Numbered from the stretch's first letter, positions 16,607-24,179 are shown. The stretch is 64,000 nt of DNA from Actinomycetes bacterium (GCA_021806045.1 JAJZDI010000016.1:1-64000), one strand, 5' to 3'. Notes: generated by a model from the sequence alone, not told the origin. Translations and numbers: made by a program.

Positions 16607-16719
16607 GGGATGGGAGGTTACCGGGTTGTGACATTATTTACTACTAAATCTTCTACACTGGCGTCCGTGCGTGATCCCCACCTCCCGGTCCGGAACCACC
16701 TCGGTCGGGCGGTCCGGAC
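16607..16719. promoter_or_regulatory. AT-rich divergent promoter region
   Basis: The 113 bp between the leftward oxidoreductase and rightward SDR genes contain an abrupt A/T-rich island at 16628-16658 (TTTACTACTAAA is an imperfect palindrome) in otherwise very GC-rich DNA. A TAAATA element on the minus strand lies about 30 bases before the oxidoreductase start, suitable as a -10. An ACTAAA half resembles the operator halves at 19781 and 22418, but only weakly. Confidence 0.5.
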
Positions 16720-18180
16720 GTGAGCCGGACCGTCCTCGTCACCGGTGCCACCGGCTACGTCGGGGGGCGCCTCGTCCCAGCCCTGCTCGCCACCGGCGAC
16801 GTCACCGTGCGGTGCCTCGCCCGGACGCCGGAGAAGTTGGACGCCGCGCCGTGGCGCTCTGCGGTCGAGGTGGTGCGGGGCAGTGTCGGCGGCGACCTCA
16901 CCGACGCGCTCGACGGCGTCGACACCCTCGTCTACCTGGTCCATTCGATCGGCCAGGGGGAGGGGTGGGAGGCCCGGGAGCTCGACCACGCACGGAACGT
17001 GGCCGACCATGCACGGCGGGCCGGGGTCCGCCGCATCGTCTTCCTCGGGGGCCTCGGGCGGGACGGGGACGACCTGTCCGTCCACCTGCGCAGCCGACAC
17101 GAGGTCGGGCGGCTGCTGGCCGGCAGCGGCGTCCCGACGGTCGAGCTGCGCGCCGGCGTCATCATCGGATCGGGGTCCGCCAGCTTCGAGATGCTCCGGT
17201 ACCTGGTCGAGATGCTTTCTGTCATGGTCACCCCACGCTGGGTGTCCACCCGCTGCCAACCGATCGCCATCGCCGACGTCGTGGCCACCCTGGTCCGGGC
17301 CGTGACCCTGGCCGACGTCCCCTCCGGCGTGTACGAGATCGGCGGGCCGGACGTCGTCTCCTACGCCGAGATGATGGACGCCTACGCCCGGGCCGCCGGC
17401 CTGCCCAGGCGACGGGTGATCTCCGTCCCGTTCCTTTCCCCCGGGCTGTCGTCGCACTGGGTCGGCCTGGTCACGCCGGTCCCGGTGCCGCTGGCCCGCG
17501 AGCTGGTGGAGAGCCTGGTGAACGAGGTCGTGGTCGACGACGACCGGGCGGCACGGACCTTCGGCGTCGACGCCATGGGCCTGGGTGAGGCGATCGAGCG
17601 GGCCCTCGCCGCCGTCGAACGGGGCAACGTGCCCACCGCGTGGTCCGACGCCGACCTCGTCCACTTCGCGCCGGTGGCTACCGACCCGGCGTGGTCGGGC
17701 GGAACCATCGTCGAAGACGTGCGCCGGGCGACGACGGCGGCGTCACCCGAAGCCGTCTACCGGACCATCGCCGCCATCGGCGGCGACCGCGGCTGGTACA
17801 GCGGGGAGCTCCTGTGGCGGATCCGGGGCATCCTCGACAAGCTCATCGGCGGGCCCGGGCTGCGCACCGGCCGGAAGGCGACCATCGCCGTGGGCGACGC
17901 CATCGACTTCTGGCGGGTCGAGGAGCTGGTCTCGGACCGGAGGATCCGCCTGCGGGCCGAGATGGTGCTGCCCGGCCAGGCCTGGCTCACGTGGGACCTC
18001 GAACCGTCGGACGGTGGGACCGTGGTGACCCAGTCGGCCACCTTCCGCCCGAAGGGCCTGTGGGGCCGCGCCTACTGGTACGGGGTGGCGCCCTTCCACC
18101 GCTTCGTCTTCCCCGGCATGCTGGCCGGGATCCTGGCCGACGCTGCCGGCCGGGCGCCGTCACCTCCGGATCCGGGCTGA
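16720..18180 (+). CDS. YbjT-like NAD(P)-binding SDR protein with DUF2867 domain
   Basis: A 486-residue two-domain protein, close to the usual length of YbjT-type proteins. Residues 1-290 form an atypical SDR Rossmann domain beginning VLVTGATGYVGGR. Residues about 310-480 are DUF2867, with the RVEELVSDRRIRLRAEM and WGRAYWYGVAPFH blocks. The GTG at 16720 puts the Rossmann strand at residue 3. The biochemical reaction is not established for the family. It is divergent from the oxidoreductase/fasciclin/sigma operon and shares its 113-bp promoter region. In other bacteria such SDR proteins accompany FAD oxidoreductases and ECF sigma factors in photo-oxidative stress clusters, which supports a stress role here. 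Confidence 0.85.
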   Translation: MSRTVLVTGATGYVGGRLVPALLATGDVTVRCLARTPEKLDAAPWRSAVEVVRGSVGGDLTDALDGVDTLVYLVHSIGQGEGWEARELDHARNVADHARRAGVRRIVFLGGLGRDGDDLSVHLRSRHEVGRLLAGSGVPTVELRAGVIIGSGSASFEMLRYLVEMLSVMVTPRWVSTRCQPIAIADVVATLVRAVTLADVPSGVYEIGGPDVVSYAEMMDAYARAAGLPRRRVISVPFLSPGLSSHWVGLVTPVPVPLARELVESLVNEVVVDDDRAARTFGVDAMGLGEAIERALAAVERGNVPTAWSDADLVHFAPVATDPAWSGGTIVEDVRRATTAASPEAVYRTIAAIGGDRGWYSGELLWRIRGILDKLIGGPGLRTGRKATIAVGDAIDFWRVEELVSDRRIRLRAEMVLPGQAWLTWDLEPSDGGTVVTQSATFRPKGLWGRAYWYGVAPFHRFVFPGMLAGILADAAGRAPSPPDPG

Positions 18181-18200
18181 CGCCGGGCCGGGTGGCACCA

Positions 18201-18218
18201 GGTAGCAGTTCTGCTACC
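18201..18218. promoter_or_regulatory. Perfect palindromic operator of toxin-antitoxin pair
   Basis: GGTAGCAGTTCTGCTACC has 8-bp perfect arms around TT and ends one base before a GTG codon (18219). Autoregulatory VapB or VapBC complexes bind such inverted repeats. Binding here would cover the start point of transcription. Confidence 0.65.
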
Positions 18219-18227
18219 GTGGCAAAC

Positions 18228-18473
18228 GTGGCAGACATCCCACAGAAGGAGCTGCGAAACCGCGTGAGCGAGGTGCTCCGCCGGGCCGAGGCCGGCGAGA
18301 CCCTCACCGTGACGGTCGCCGGTCGTGCGGTCGCCGAGCTCGGCCCGACGCACCGCCGCCGCTGGGTCAGCGGTGCGGCGCTCGCAGGCATCTGGCGCGG
18401 AACGGCACCGCGGGGCCTCGATGCCGACCTGGAGCGATTCCCGGCGAGCCTCGTAGACCCATACGGACCGTGA
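18228..18473 (+). CDS. vapB: Phd/YefM-type antitoxin (VapB)
   Basis: An 81-residue antitoxin; the frame begins with a GTG at 18228 (ADIPQKELRNRVSEVLRRAE), while an in-frame GTG at 18219 would add three residues. The N-terminal 50 residues match the Phd/YefM DNA-binding fold, with the GETLTVTVAGRAVAEL strand turn. The C-terminal 30 residues are the variable toxin-neutralising tail. There is no clear Shine-Dalgarno sequence and the palindrome touches the start, so a leaderless or near-leaderless transcript is likely. The stop codon overlaps the toxin's GTG by 4 bp. It would neutralise the PIN toxin and, with it, repress this promoter. Confidence 0.85.
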   Translation: MADIPQKELRNRVSEVLRRAEAGETLTVTVAGRAVAELGPTHRRRWVSGAALAGIWRGTAPRGLDADLERFPASLVDPYGP

Positions 18474-18859
18474 GGGTCCTACTCGACACGTCGGTCCTCA
18501 TCGCAGAGGTCCCGCCGCCCGACGACGTCGAGGCCGCCATCAGTGTGGTCTCGGTGACGGAGCTGCACTTCGGTGTTCTTGTCGCCGACGACGATGACGA
18601 GCGGGCGCGTCGTACCGCCCGGCTCGCGGCTGTGGAGGCGACGTTCGACCCGCTACCGGTGACGGTCGAGGTCGCCCGCGTCTGGGGCCAACTTGCCGCC
18701 GCGGTGGCCCGACGCGGCGGCAACCCGAGACGGCGCCAGATCGATCTCGCCATCGCCGCCACCGCACACGTGGAGGGCGTGCCGCTTCTGACAGAGGACG
18801 TCGGCGACTTCCGCATCATCAACGACCTGGTCGACGCCCGCAGGCTGTCCGATCGGTAG
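18470..18859 (+). CDS. vapC: VapC-type PIN-domain ribonuclease toxin
   Basis: A 129-residue PIN-domain protein, the normal VapC size. The acidic catalytic residues are visible: Asp6 in LLDTSVLI, Glu31 in SVTELHFG, Asp92 in IDLAIAATAH and Asp110/Asp113 near the end (LLTEDVGDF). VapC toxins cut specific tRNA or rRNA sites. The GTG at 18470 overlaps the antitoxin stop, the classic coupled arrangement. It lies between a sigma-factor locus and the nitrosative-stress-like locus with no other mobile features, so it may be a resident or an old insertion. Target RNA cannot be predicted. Confidence 0.92.
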   Translation: MRVLLDTSVLIAEVPPPDDVEAAISVVSVTELHFGVLVADDDDERARRTARLAAVEATFDPLPVTVEVARVWGQLAAAVARRGGNPRRRQIDLAIAATAHVEGVPLLTEDVGDFRIINDLVDARRLSDR

Positions 18860-18999
18860 CCCGAAGCGCTACTCCGATCGCGGAGCGGTGCCGGCACCCG
18901 GTCATGGCAGGTCAGGCCCTCTGCCGGTCTCGTGGGTGACCACGCCCACCGGAGCTGAGGGGCGATGCCCCCGGCTCCTCCGCGCCCGACCGGGCCACG

Positions 19000-19095
19000 T
19001 CACGGGTGGCAGTCGACGAGCACCCGGTGGGTACCGGGCGGGCGGGGCACGTGGTCGTAGACCCGCACCACCGTCACCCCGGGCCCGGGCCGCAC
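19000..19095 (-). pseudogene. 31-residue frame, possible DUF488 fragment
   Basis: A GTG at 19095, 10 bp after the DUF59 stop, opens a 31-residue frame whose VTVVRVYDHV and RVLVD segments resemble the opening of DUF488 proteins (VYD...RVLVDRLWPRG). The frame stops exactly where the family's WPRG element should be, and the sequence downstream has some residual coding look (APQLRW) in another frame. It is either a decayed DUF488 gene at the end of this operon or a chance frame. Confidence is low. Confidence 0.33.
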
Positions 19096-19105
19096 CTCCG
19101 CGCCT

Positions 19106-19513
19106 TCAGCCCGAGGTGAACCCCAGGGCTGCGGCCGCCTCAGCCGTGATCATGGCCGGGCTCCAGGGCGGATCCCACACCAGGTCCACCCGGACGTCGG
19201 TCCCTGGCAACGCCGCTTCCACCGCCATCCGGGCCATCACCGGCAGGCTCTCGCTGGCCGGGCACCCCGGTGTGGTGAGGGTCATGGTCACCTCGACGGC
19301 GCCATTCTCGTTGTGGACGTCGTACACCAGGCCGAGTGCGACGAGGTCGAGTCCCAGCTCGGGGTCGCACACGGTTGCCAGCGCATCCCACGCCGCGGCC
19401 GCCGGCCCGCCGGCCGCCCGGCCCGGTGCCACGACCGCCGTTTCCGGGGCAGCCGCGGCACCCGACGGCGCCTGGAAGCGCTCCCGGCGGCGGATGTGCG
19501 CCAACGGGATCAC
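19106..19513 (-). CDS. MIP18/DUF59-family Fe-S assembly protein
   Basis: A 135-residue protein with an Ala-rich N-terminus of about 40 residues and then a DUF59 domain. The conserved CDPELGLDLVALGLVYDV opening, the TTPGCP active-site loop holding the key cysteine, and the VDLVWDPPWSPAMIT end are all present. Relatives include SufT and PaaD, which act in iron-sulfur cluster maturation. It overlaps the DUF2249 gene by 4 bp (19510-19513), so the two are co-translated. The linked hemerythrin and SufR-like genes support a role in rebuilding clusters after oxidative or nitrosative damage. That role is inferred from context. Confidence 0.88.
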   Translation of the reverse strand: MIPLAHIRRRERFQAPSGAAAAPETAVVAPGRAAGGPAAAAWDALATVCDPELGLDLVALGLVYDVHNENGAVEVTMTLTTPGCPASESLPVMARMAVEAALPGTDVRVDLVWDPPWSPAMITAEAAAALGFTSG

Positions 19514-19731
19514 GACTGCCTCCGGAACGTGACCTGCCAGTCGCCACCACCCAGCTCCACCGCCTCGTAGGAGAAGCCCTGCTCCGACAGGAGCCCCTCG
19601 AGCGGTACCGGCTCGAACGGGGCCAGCACGACCAGGTCCTCCTTGTCACCCAGGCCGTCGAGTGCAGTCATGATCATCCCGAACGGCTCGTCACCTGCTG
19701 CCAGGACGGGCCGTGCATCGACGGTCGCCAT
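19510..19731 (-). CDS. DUF2249 domain protein
   Basis: A 73-residue stand-alone DUF2249 domain, TusA-like in fold but without the usual Cys-Pro active site. It shows the ARPVLAAGDEPFGMIMTALD opening, the LVVLAPFEPVPLEGLL core and the closing DWQVTFRR strand. Stand-alone and hemerythrin-fused DUF2249 proteins are frequent in denitrification and nitric-oxide response clusters; the biochemical role is not established. It is the first gene of a leftward operon with DUF59, divergent from the polytopic membrane protein, with a palindrome in the shared 73-bp promoter. Confidence 0.88.
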   Translation of the reverse strand: MATVDARPVLAAGDEPFGMIMTALDGLGDKEDLVVLAPFEPVPLEGLLSEQGFSYEAVELGGGDWQVTFRRQS

Positions 19732-19780
19732 CGGACCACCTCCTCGCTCGTGGCCGGCGGGTGCCGGTCTCGATTGTTCT

Positions 19781-19796
19781 TCTACTTTTTACTAGA
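19781..19796. promoter_or_regulatory. Palindromic operator, site B (TCTACT-N4-ACTAGA)
   Basis: TCTACTTTTTACTAGA has the same 6-4-6 geometry as the perfect site at 22418-22433 with one mismatch in the left arm. It sits between the DUF2249 gene (start 19731) and the membrane protein (start 19805) in an A/T-rich block also containing TTATAT. A regulator bound here could control both directions. Confidence 0.6.
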
Positions 19797-19804
19797 GTTA
19801 TATC

Positions 19805-21247
19805 ATGCACGATCGTGGAGGTCACGACCCCGGCGGCACCACAGCAGCCACCCCGGCACCCGTCTCTCCCCCTACCCCGGCACCAGCCCCGCCACCCACA
19901 TCGGCACTGTGGGTGGGGCGCCCCCCCGGGGTCCCCGGCACCGTGCCCCCGCCGGCCGTTCCATTGGCGTTCCTCGGGGCAGCCGCCGCCGGCCTCGTCG
20001 CCTGCGGGATCACCCTGGCCTGGGCCAGCGGGGCGTCGAGCGTCGACCCGACGGCCGATCCCGTGGTTGCCGCCGCCCACTTCGGCATGTTGGCCACGCT
20101 CTCCATGGGTGTCCTCGGCGCCCTCTTCCAGTTCACGCCGGTGGTGACCCGGCGCCCGCTCCGCTCCCTCCGCCTGGCGTGGATCACGTTCGCCACGTGG
20201 CTGCCGGCGTCGTGGCTCCTCCCCCTCGGGTTCGCCACCCGCCACGAAGTACTGGTCGAAGCGGGCGGCGCCCTGGCCGCCCTGGCCGTGGCCGCCGCCG
20301 TCGCCACCTTGTCCGCGCCCCTGGCCGGAGCAGGCGGGGACGTCGTGGCTGCGGGCATCCGGGCTGCCGTGGCCGGGTTCGTGGTCACCGCCTGCTTCGG
20401 CGTCGTCTACGTCGCCGACCGGCGAGCTGCCTGGTTCGACCTGCCCGGCCACGTCGTGATGGCCCATGCCTCCGTGGGACTGCTGGCCTGGCTGGGCCTC
20501 ACCTACGTGAGCGTCGCCGAGAAGTTGTGGCCGATGTTCTTCCTCGCACACGTCCCCGGCCGGCGCCGTGCCGGTCGCATCGCGGTGACCGCGGTGCCCA
20601 CCGGCGTGGTGCTGCTCTCCCCCGGCCTGTTGACCAACACGGCCTGGCTGGCCTGGACCGGTGCCGCGGTGGTGGCCGTCGGCCTGGCAGCCCACCTCAC
20701 GTCGCTGGTCGTCACCCTCCGGCACCGGCGCCGGTCGATCGACCTCCACGCCGCCTTCGTCGTCACCGCAGCGCTCTCGCTCATGGCCGGGGTGGGGCTG
20801 GCGCTGGCCGGAGCGGTGGTCCTCCGCTCCGACCACCACGCGGGCGTCGCCCTGGTGGCCGCCTCGGTCGCCGCCGTGGGCGGCTGGCTGCTCGAGGCGC
20901 TGGTCGGCCACGTCCACAAGGTGGTCCCCTTCGTCGAGTGGTCCTCCTTGCGTGCCCGGGGCGTGTCGTATGGCCCCACGGGCCGGCAGATCATGTTCGC
21001 CGACCTCTACCGCCACAGCTGGGCCGCCGCCACCTACGTCCTGGTCACCGTTGGCATCACCACCGTGACGGCCGGGCTGGCCACCTCCGAGGCGGCCATC
21101 GTGGCCGCCGGTGGCTGGGTCCTCGCCGCCACCGGGATCGTGACCGCGGCCAACTTCTGGACGACGGCCCGCCGGCTCGGCCGGTCGGCACCGCCGGTGG
21201 GCACCGATCGGCCGGCGGCTGCGCCGGTGACGGGGCAGCCGGCCTGA
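19805..21247 (+). CDS. Polytopic membrane protein with conserved histidines (heme-copper oxidase/NnrS-like)
   Basis: A 480-residue protein with a Pro/Ala-rich N-terminal stretch of about 50 residues and about twelve membrane helices. Histidines sit within or next to helices (AAAHFGMLAT, GHVVMAHASVG, FFLAH, LVGHVHKV), as in heme-binding proteins such as NnrS or the CcoN-like subunit I superfamily, but the complete copper-site motif of true oxidases is not obvious. A nitric-oxide- or heme-related role fits the flanking hemerythrin and DUF2249 genes and is inference. ATG 19805 is 8 bp after the operator; a TTATAT element just before the ATG raises the possibility that translation starts further in, with the low-complexity N-terminus untranslated. 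Confidence 0.6.
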   Translation: MHDRGGHDPGGTTAATPAPVSPPTPAPAPPPTSALWVGRPPGVPGTVPPPAVPLAFLGAAAAGLVACGITLAWASGASSVDPTADPVVAAAHFGMLATLSMGVLGALFQFTPVVTRRPLRSLRLAWITFATWLPASWLLPLGFATRHEVLVEAGGALAALAVAAAVATLSAPLAGAGGDVVAAGIRAAVAGFVVTACFGVVYVADRRAAWFDLPGHVVMAHASVGLLAWLGLTYVSVAEKLWPMFFLAHVPGRRRAGRIAVTAVPTGVVLLSPGLLTNTAWLAWTGAAVVAVGLAAHLTSLVVTLRHRRRSIDLHAAFVVTAALSLMAGVGLALAGAVVLRSDHHAGVALVAASVAAVGGWLLEALVGHVHKVVPFVEWSSLRARGVSYGPTGRQIMFADLYRHSWAAATYVLVTVGITTVTAGLATSEAAIVAAGGWVLAATGIVTAANFWTTARRLGRSAPPVGTDRPAAAPVTGQPA

Positions 21248-21300
21248 AGGGCAGCAGCGGCACCGCCTGGCGCCCGGAGGTGCCCTCAGGCGCCCGGAGG

Positions 21301-22383
21301 TCAGACTGCGGCGGTGGCCACCGACCTGCTGATGTGCACCCGCCACTCGGTGGGGCCGGCCAGGTCGTACGACCAGGTGAAGGTGCCGGGGTGCTCGGCC
21401 TCGAGCTGGTAACGGAGCGGGCGGGGGTCGTGGTCGTTCACCAGCACGAACCCCTGACCGGGCGTCAGCGCATCGAAGGCGGCGAAGATCGTCTCATGGC
21501 GGGCCGCCGGCACCAGGGAGCGGACGTCGAGGACGAGGTCGCCCTCGCTCCGGTCGTCGCCCCCACTCCCGTCCCCGTTCTCGCTCCCGCCGTTCCGGGT
21601 CCGGAACGCCACCGGCTCAGAGGAGGCGAGGCGGACCAGCCGGTGGAGGGCGGGACCGACCCGGGCGGCCAGCTCCGGCGAGGGGGCGCGCAGCACCGAC
21701 CACGCCGCTGCCGCCAACCGGCAGGCCTGATCACCCCGGCCGGCCCGGGCCAGGTCGGTGGTCGCCTCGAGGAGGAGCCGGAGGAGTACCGGCGCCGGAT
21801 CGGACCCGGAACCGGCTGTTCCCTCGGCACGACCACCGGAACCGTCTGCTTCCCCCACGTCTTCGGCGGCGGCACTCGCCCCCCGGATCTCCTCGATCTC
21901 GTCGTGCATCGCCCCGAGCAGGGTGGCGAGCGAGGCCCCGCTGTCGGCGACCAGGGCGGGCAGCACGATCTCGTTCTCGGCTCGGACGTGGGCACGGAAC
22001 AGGTCGGCCACATCGGTGGCGGCCGCAGCGGCGCGGGGCCCGTCGGTCGCCTGGGCCAGCGAGTCGACGAGGGCCGCCAGTGTGCCGTGCTCGACGGTCA
22101 TGGCCGCCACCGTCTCCGCCAGCTCGGCGCGCTGGGCCGCCGCACGGTAGAGGGTGTGCTCCTCGGCACGGGCGTGCGGGAGCACCTCGTCGGCCACGTA
22201 CCCGACCAGGTCGGCCACGGCCACCTCCCACTGCCCGCCACGCTCCACCGCACCGGCCACCGCGCCGGCCCTGCGGGCCACCTGATCGTCGAGCTCGCGA
22301 TGGTGGGCGACGATGGCCGCCTCGGCCCGCAGCTCCTCGTCCGCTCCCTGCACCGTGCCGACCTGGGATCCGTCCGTCGTCAT
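21301..22383 (-). CDS. Hemerythrin-like domain fused to DUF2249
   Basis: A 360-residue fusion. Residues about 15-165 are an HHE hemerythrin four-helix bundle with likely di-iron ligands His28, His70, Glu74/75, His76, His99, His132 and Glu136. A variable linker follows (170-280), then a C-terminal DUF2249 domain from about 285 (LVLDVRSLVP...GFVLVNDHDPRPLRYQLE). Such proteins bind O2 or NO at the di-iron centre or help repair iron-sulfur clusters (YtfE-like); the exact role here is inferred. The gene has its own promoter carrying the perfect TCTAGT-N4-ACTAGA site at 22418, 35 bp before the start. Confidence 0.9.
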   Translation of the reverse strand: MTTDGSQVGTVQGADEELRAEAAIVAHHRELDDQVARRAGAVAGAVERGGQWEVAVADLVGYVADEVLPHARAEEHTLYRAAAQRAELAETVAAMTVEHGTLAALVDSLAQATDGPRAAAAATDVADLFRAHVRAENEIVLPALVADSGASLATLLGAMHDEIEEIRGASAAAEDVGEADGSGGRAEGTAGSGSDPAPVLLRLLLEATTDLARAGRGDQACRLAAAAWSVLRAPSPELAARVGPALHRLVRLASSEPVAFRTRNGGSENGDGSGGDDRSEGDLVLDVRSLVPAARHETIFAAFDALTPGQGFVLVNDHDPRPLRYQLEAEHPGTFTWSYDLAGPTEWRVHISRSVATAAV

Positions 22384-22417
22384 CCTGCCTCCTCACACCA
22401 CCGGTCAGTATCTTTGT

Positions 22418-22433
22418 TCTAGTGTTAACTAGA
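22418..22433. promoter_or_regulatory. Palindromic operator, site A (TCTAGT-N4-ACTAGA)
   Basis: TCTAGTGTTAACTAGA is a perfect 6-bp inverted repeat around GTTA, embedded in an A/T-rich island 35 bp upstream of the hemerythrin gene. CTAG is rare in such GC-rich DNA, so a second near-copy at 19781 in the same cluster is unlikely to be chance. Confidence 0.65.
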
Positions 22434-22596
22434 TTAATACTGCCGCACGGCGCGGTCCAGTGCCGGTGGGCGGGGACCGGGTCACGGGCCGCTTCAACCC
22501 GGCACACCCGGAGATCCACATGGGGGCCCGGCCACGGCCGCCCTGGCACCACGTGCCGGCCGGGCAGGGTAGGTCCGGGGGGACCCCCGGATCGGT

Positions 22597-23343
22597 TCAG
22601 GTCGCCGGGGTGGGACCGGCTTCCGGCACCCGGTGCACGACCAGCCGGCAGCCGGCGCGCCGGGCGTCGCGTGCGGCCAACCGGTCCACCTCGATCCCGC
22701 CCAGACCCTCGGCCATGCCTTCGGCCAGCCCGAGGTGGAGCTGGCACACGGTATCGGGGTCCACCGAGGCGACGTCGGCGAACGGGCACCGTCCGAGGAC
22801 GAAGTCGACCCGCCGACCGCGCACCATCCGTTCCGGGCGGAACCCCCGCTCGGCCAATTCGTCCTCGAGCACGTCCACCGGATCGCGCCCGTCCTCCACC
22901 GCAACCGCCCGTCGCCGGCCGTCGCGGCGCCCGACCTCCCGGGCGCCGACGCCATCGCGGACCGACTCGCTCAGCAGCCGGGCCAGCCACGCATAGGCCC
23001 CGGGCGTCCCCCAGCTTCCCGCCACCTCGGGGTGGAGGCGGTAGAGGAGGCGCGGCCGGCCCGGTCGCGACCGGACCTCGGGCTCCTCCACCACCAGCCC
23101 TGCGTCACGCAGTACGGCCAGGTGCTGGCGGACGGCGTTGTGGTTGAGCCCGACCAGGTCGGTCAGCTCCTGGACCCCCACCGGACGCCCGGCGTCCACG
23201 ATGTAGCGGAACAGGCGGTGACGGGTCGGGTCGCCGAGGGCGCGGCCCTGCTGGCGCACCTCGTCGTTCTCGGCGGTCGCCCCGCCGGCGCCCGACCGGT
23301 GTGCGGCGATCCCGTTGCTCCCATCCTGAGAAGGGGTCATCAA
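22597..23343 (-). CDS. SufR-like winged-helix regulator with candidate Fe-S ligands
   Basis: A 248-residue regulator. An ArsR/DeoR-type winged helix spans about 35-105 (LTDLVGLNHNAVRQHLAVLRDAG recognition helix, then GRPRLLYRL wing). The C-terminal half has a CPF...VC..H signature: Cys186, Cys200 and His203, then Cys232. Cyanobacterial and actinobacterial SufR proteins use three similarly spaced cysteines to hold an iron-sulfur cluster that controls DNA binding. A complete TCTAGT half-site lies 3 bp before the ATG (23346-23351), suggesting autoregulation. It is the obvious candidate to control the hemerythrin, DUF2249-DUF59 and membrane-protein promoters. Cluster binding and ligand (NO, O2 or apo state) are inferred. 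Confidence 0.82.
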   Translation of the reverse strand: MMTPSQDGSNGIAAHRSGAGGATAENDEVRQQGRALGDPTRHRLFRYIVDAGRPVGVQELTDLVGLNHNAVRQHLAVLRDAGLVVEEPEVRSRPGRPRLLYRLHPEVAGSWGTPGAYAWLARLLSESVRDGVGAREVGRRDGRRRAVAVEDGRDPVDVLEDELAERGFRPERMVRGRRVDFVLGRCPFADVASVDPDTVCQLHLGLAEGMAEGLGGIEVDRLAARDARRAGCRLVVHRVPEAGPTPAT

Positions 23344-23345
23344 CT

Positions 23346-23351
23346 TCTAGT
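23346..23351. promoter_or_regulatory. Candidate operator half-site
   Basis: TCTAGT directly upstream of the regulator start matches one arm of sites A and B; the opposite arm is only 2 of 6. Weak on its own. Confidence 0.3.
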
Positions 23352-23496
23352 CTATGGCTGAATTACGCCAGCAATGGGCACGCCGGCCACACCCGGCACC
23401 GCCTCGGAGGTGGCACGGCCATCACCCGGGGGATGGCGCACCCGCCGGTACGATCCGCTGCGGGGCGCCGTGACACCCCCTCCCTACCGTTCGGTC

Positions 23497-24153
23497 ATGA
23501 CCTACCTCCCCCTGCCCCCACTCCCCGATCACCCCGACGTCGTCCTGCGGGCCAGCTCCCGCCGGAAGAAGACAGCAGGCGCCCACTGGGACGGCGACCG
23601 GCTGGTCGTCACCTTCCCCGTGCGCCACGATCCGGCCGACCGTGCCCGGCTCGTCGACTACTTCGTCACCCGCATGTCCCGTCACCGCCCGCACCTCCAC
23701 ACCTCGGACGCCGACCTGTGGGAGCGTGCCTGCCGGCTCGGCGACCGCTACTTCGACGGCCTGCGGGCACAGAGTGTCCGGTGGTCCGACCGCCAGCACT
23801 CCCTGTGGGGCTCGTGCACGATGGTCACCCGGGAGATCCGGATCTCCTCCCGGCTGCGGGTGGCGCCCTCGTGGGTGGTCGATGCCGTGGTCGTCCACGA
23901 GCTCGCCCACCTGCTCGAAGCGGGGCACACGGCGAGGTTCCGTCAACTCGAGGAGCGCTACCCCCGCCGGCGTGAGGCCGACGTCTTCCTCGCCGGCTAC
24001 GCGCTGGGGCTCGGTTGCGACCGCACCGGCGACGGTGGCGCATCGGGGGACGAGGGCTGCGACGAGGCTGCAGCGGTCGACGCCGGCCGGGCCGGCGCCA
24101 GCCTGGCCGGCGGCACCTCGGGACGCTCCTACCCGTCGGACCTCACCCGCTGA
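23497..24153 (+). CDS. YgjP-family metal-dependent hydrolase (DUF45)
   Basis: A 218-residue protein of the YgjP/WLM zinc metallopeptidase group. The HELAH zinc motif is followed by LLEAGHTARFRQLEERYP, giving HExxH plus a third His. WSDRQHSLWGSCT upstream is the conserved family block. ATG 23497 is chosen because it precedes the first conserved strand; the longer frame adds Pro-rich sequence. YgjP-type proteins are often housekeeping hydrolases of unknown substrate. It points away from the regulator gene and toward the alpha/beta hydrolase with a shared hairpin between them. Confidence 0.85.
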   Translation: MTYLPLPPLPDHPDVVLRASSRRKKTAGAHWDGDRLVVTFPVRHDPADRARLVDYFVTRMSRHRPHLHTSDADLWERACRLGDRYFDGLRAQSVRWSDRQHSLWGSCTMVTREIRISSRLRVAPSWVVDAVVVHELAHLLEAGHTARFRQLEERYPRRREADVFLAGYALGLGCDRTGDGGASGDEGCDEAAAVDAGRAGASLAGGTSGRSYPSDLTR

Positions 24154-24179
24154 CGAGCGGACGAGGCGGTCACGGCGGA

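Noticed and set aside
19336-22422. Plus-strand frame of over 1000 residues across three genes
   Set aside because: It is an artefact of GC-rich codon bias; composition is Arg/Pro/Gly-rich and real genes on other frames cover it.
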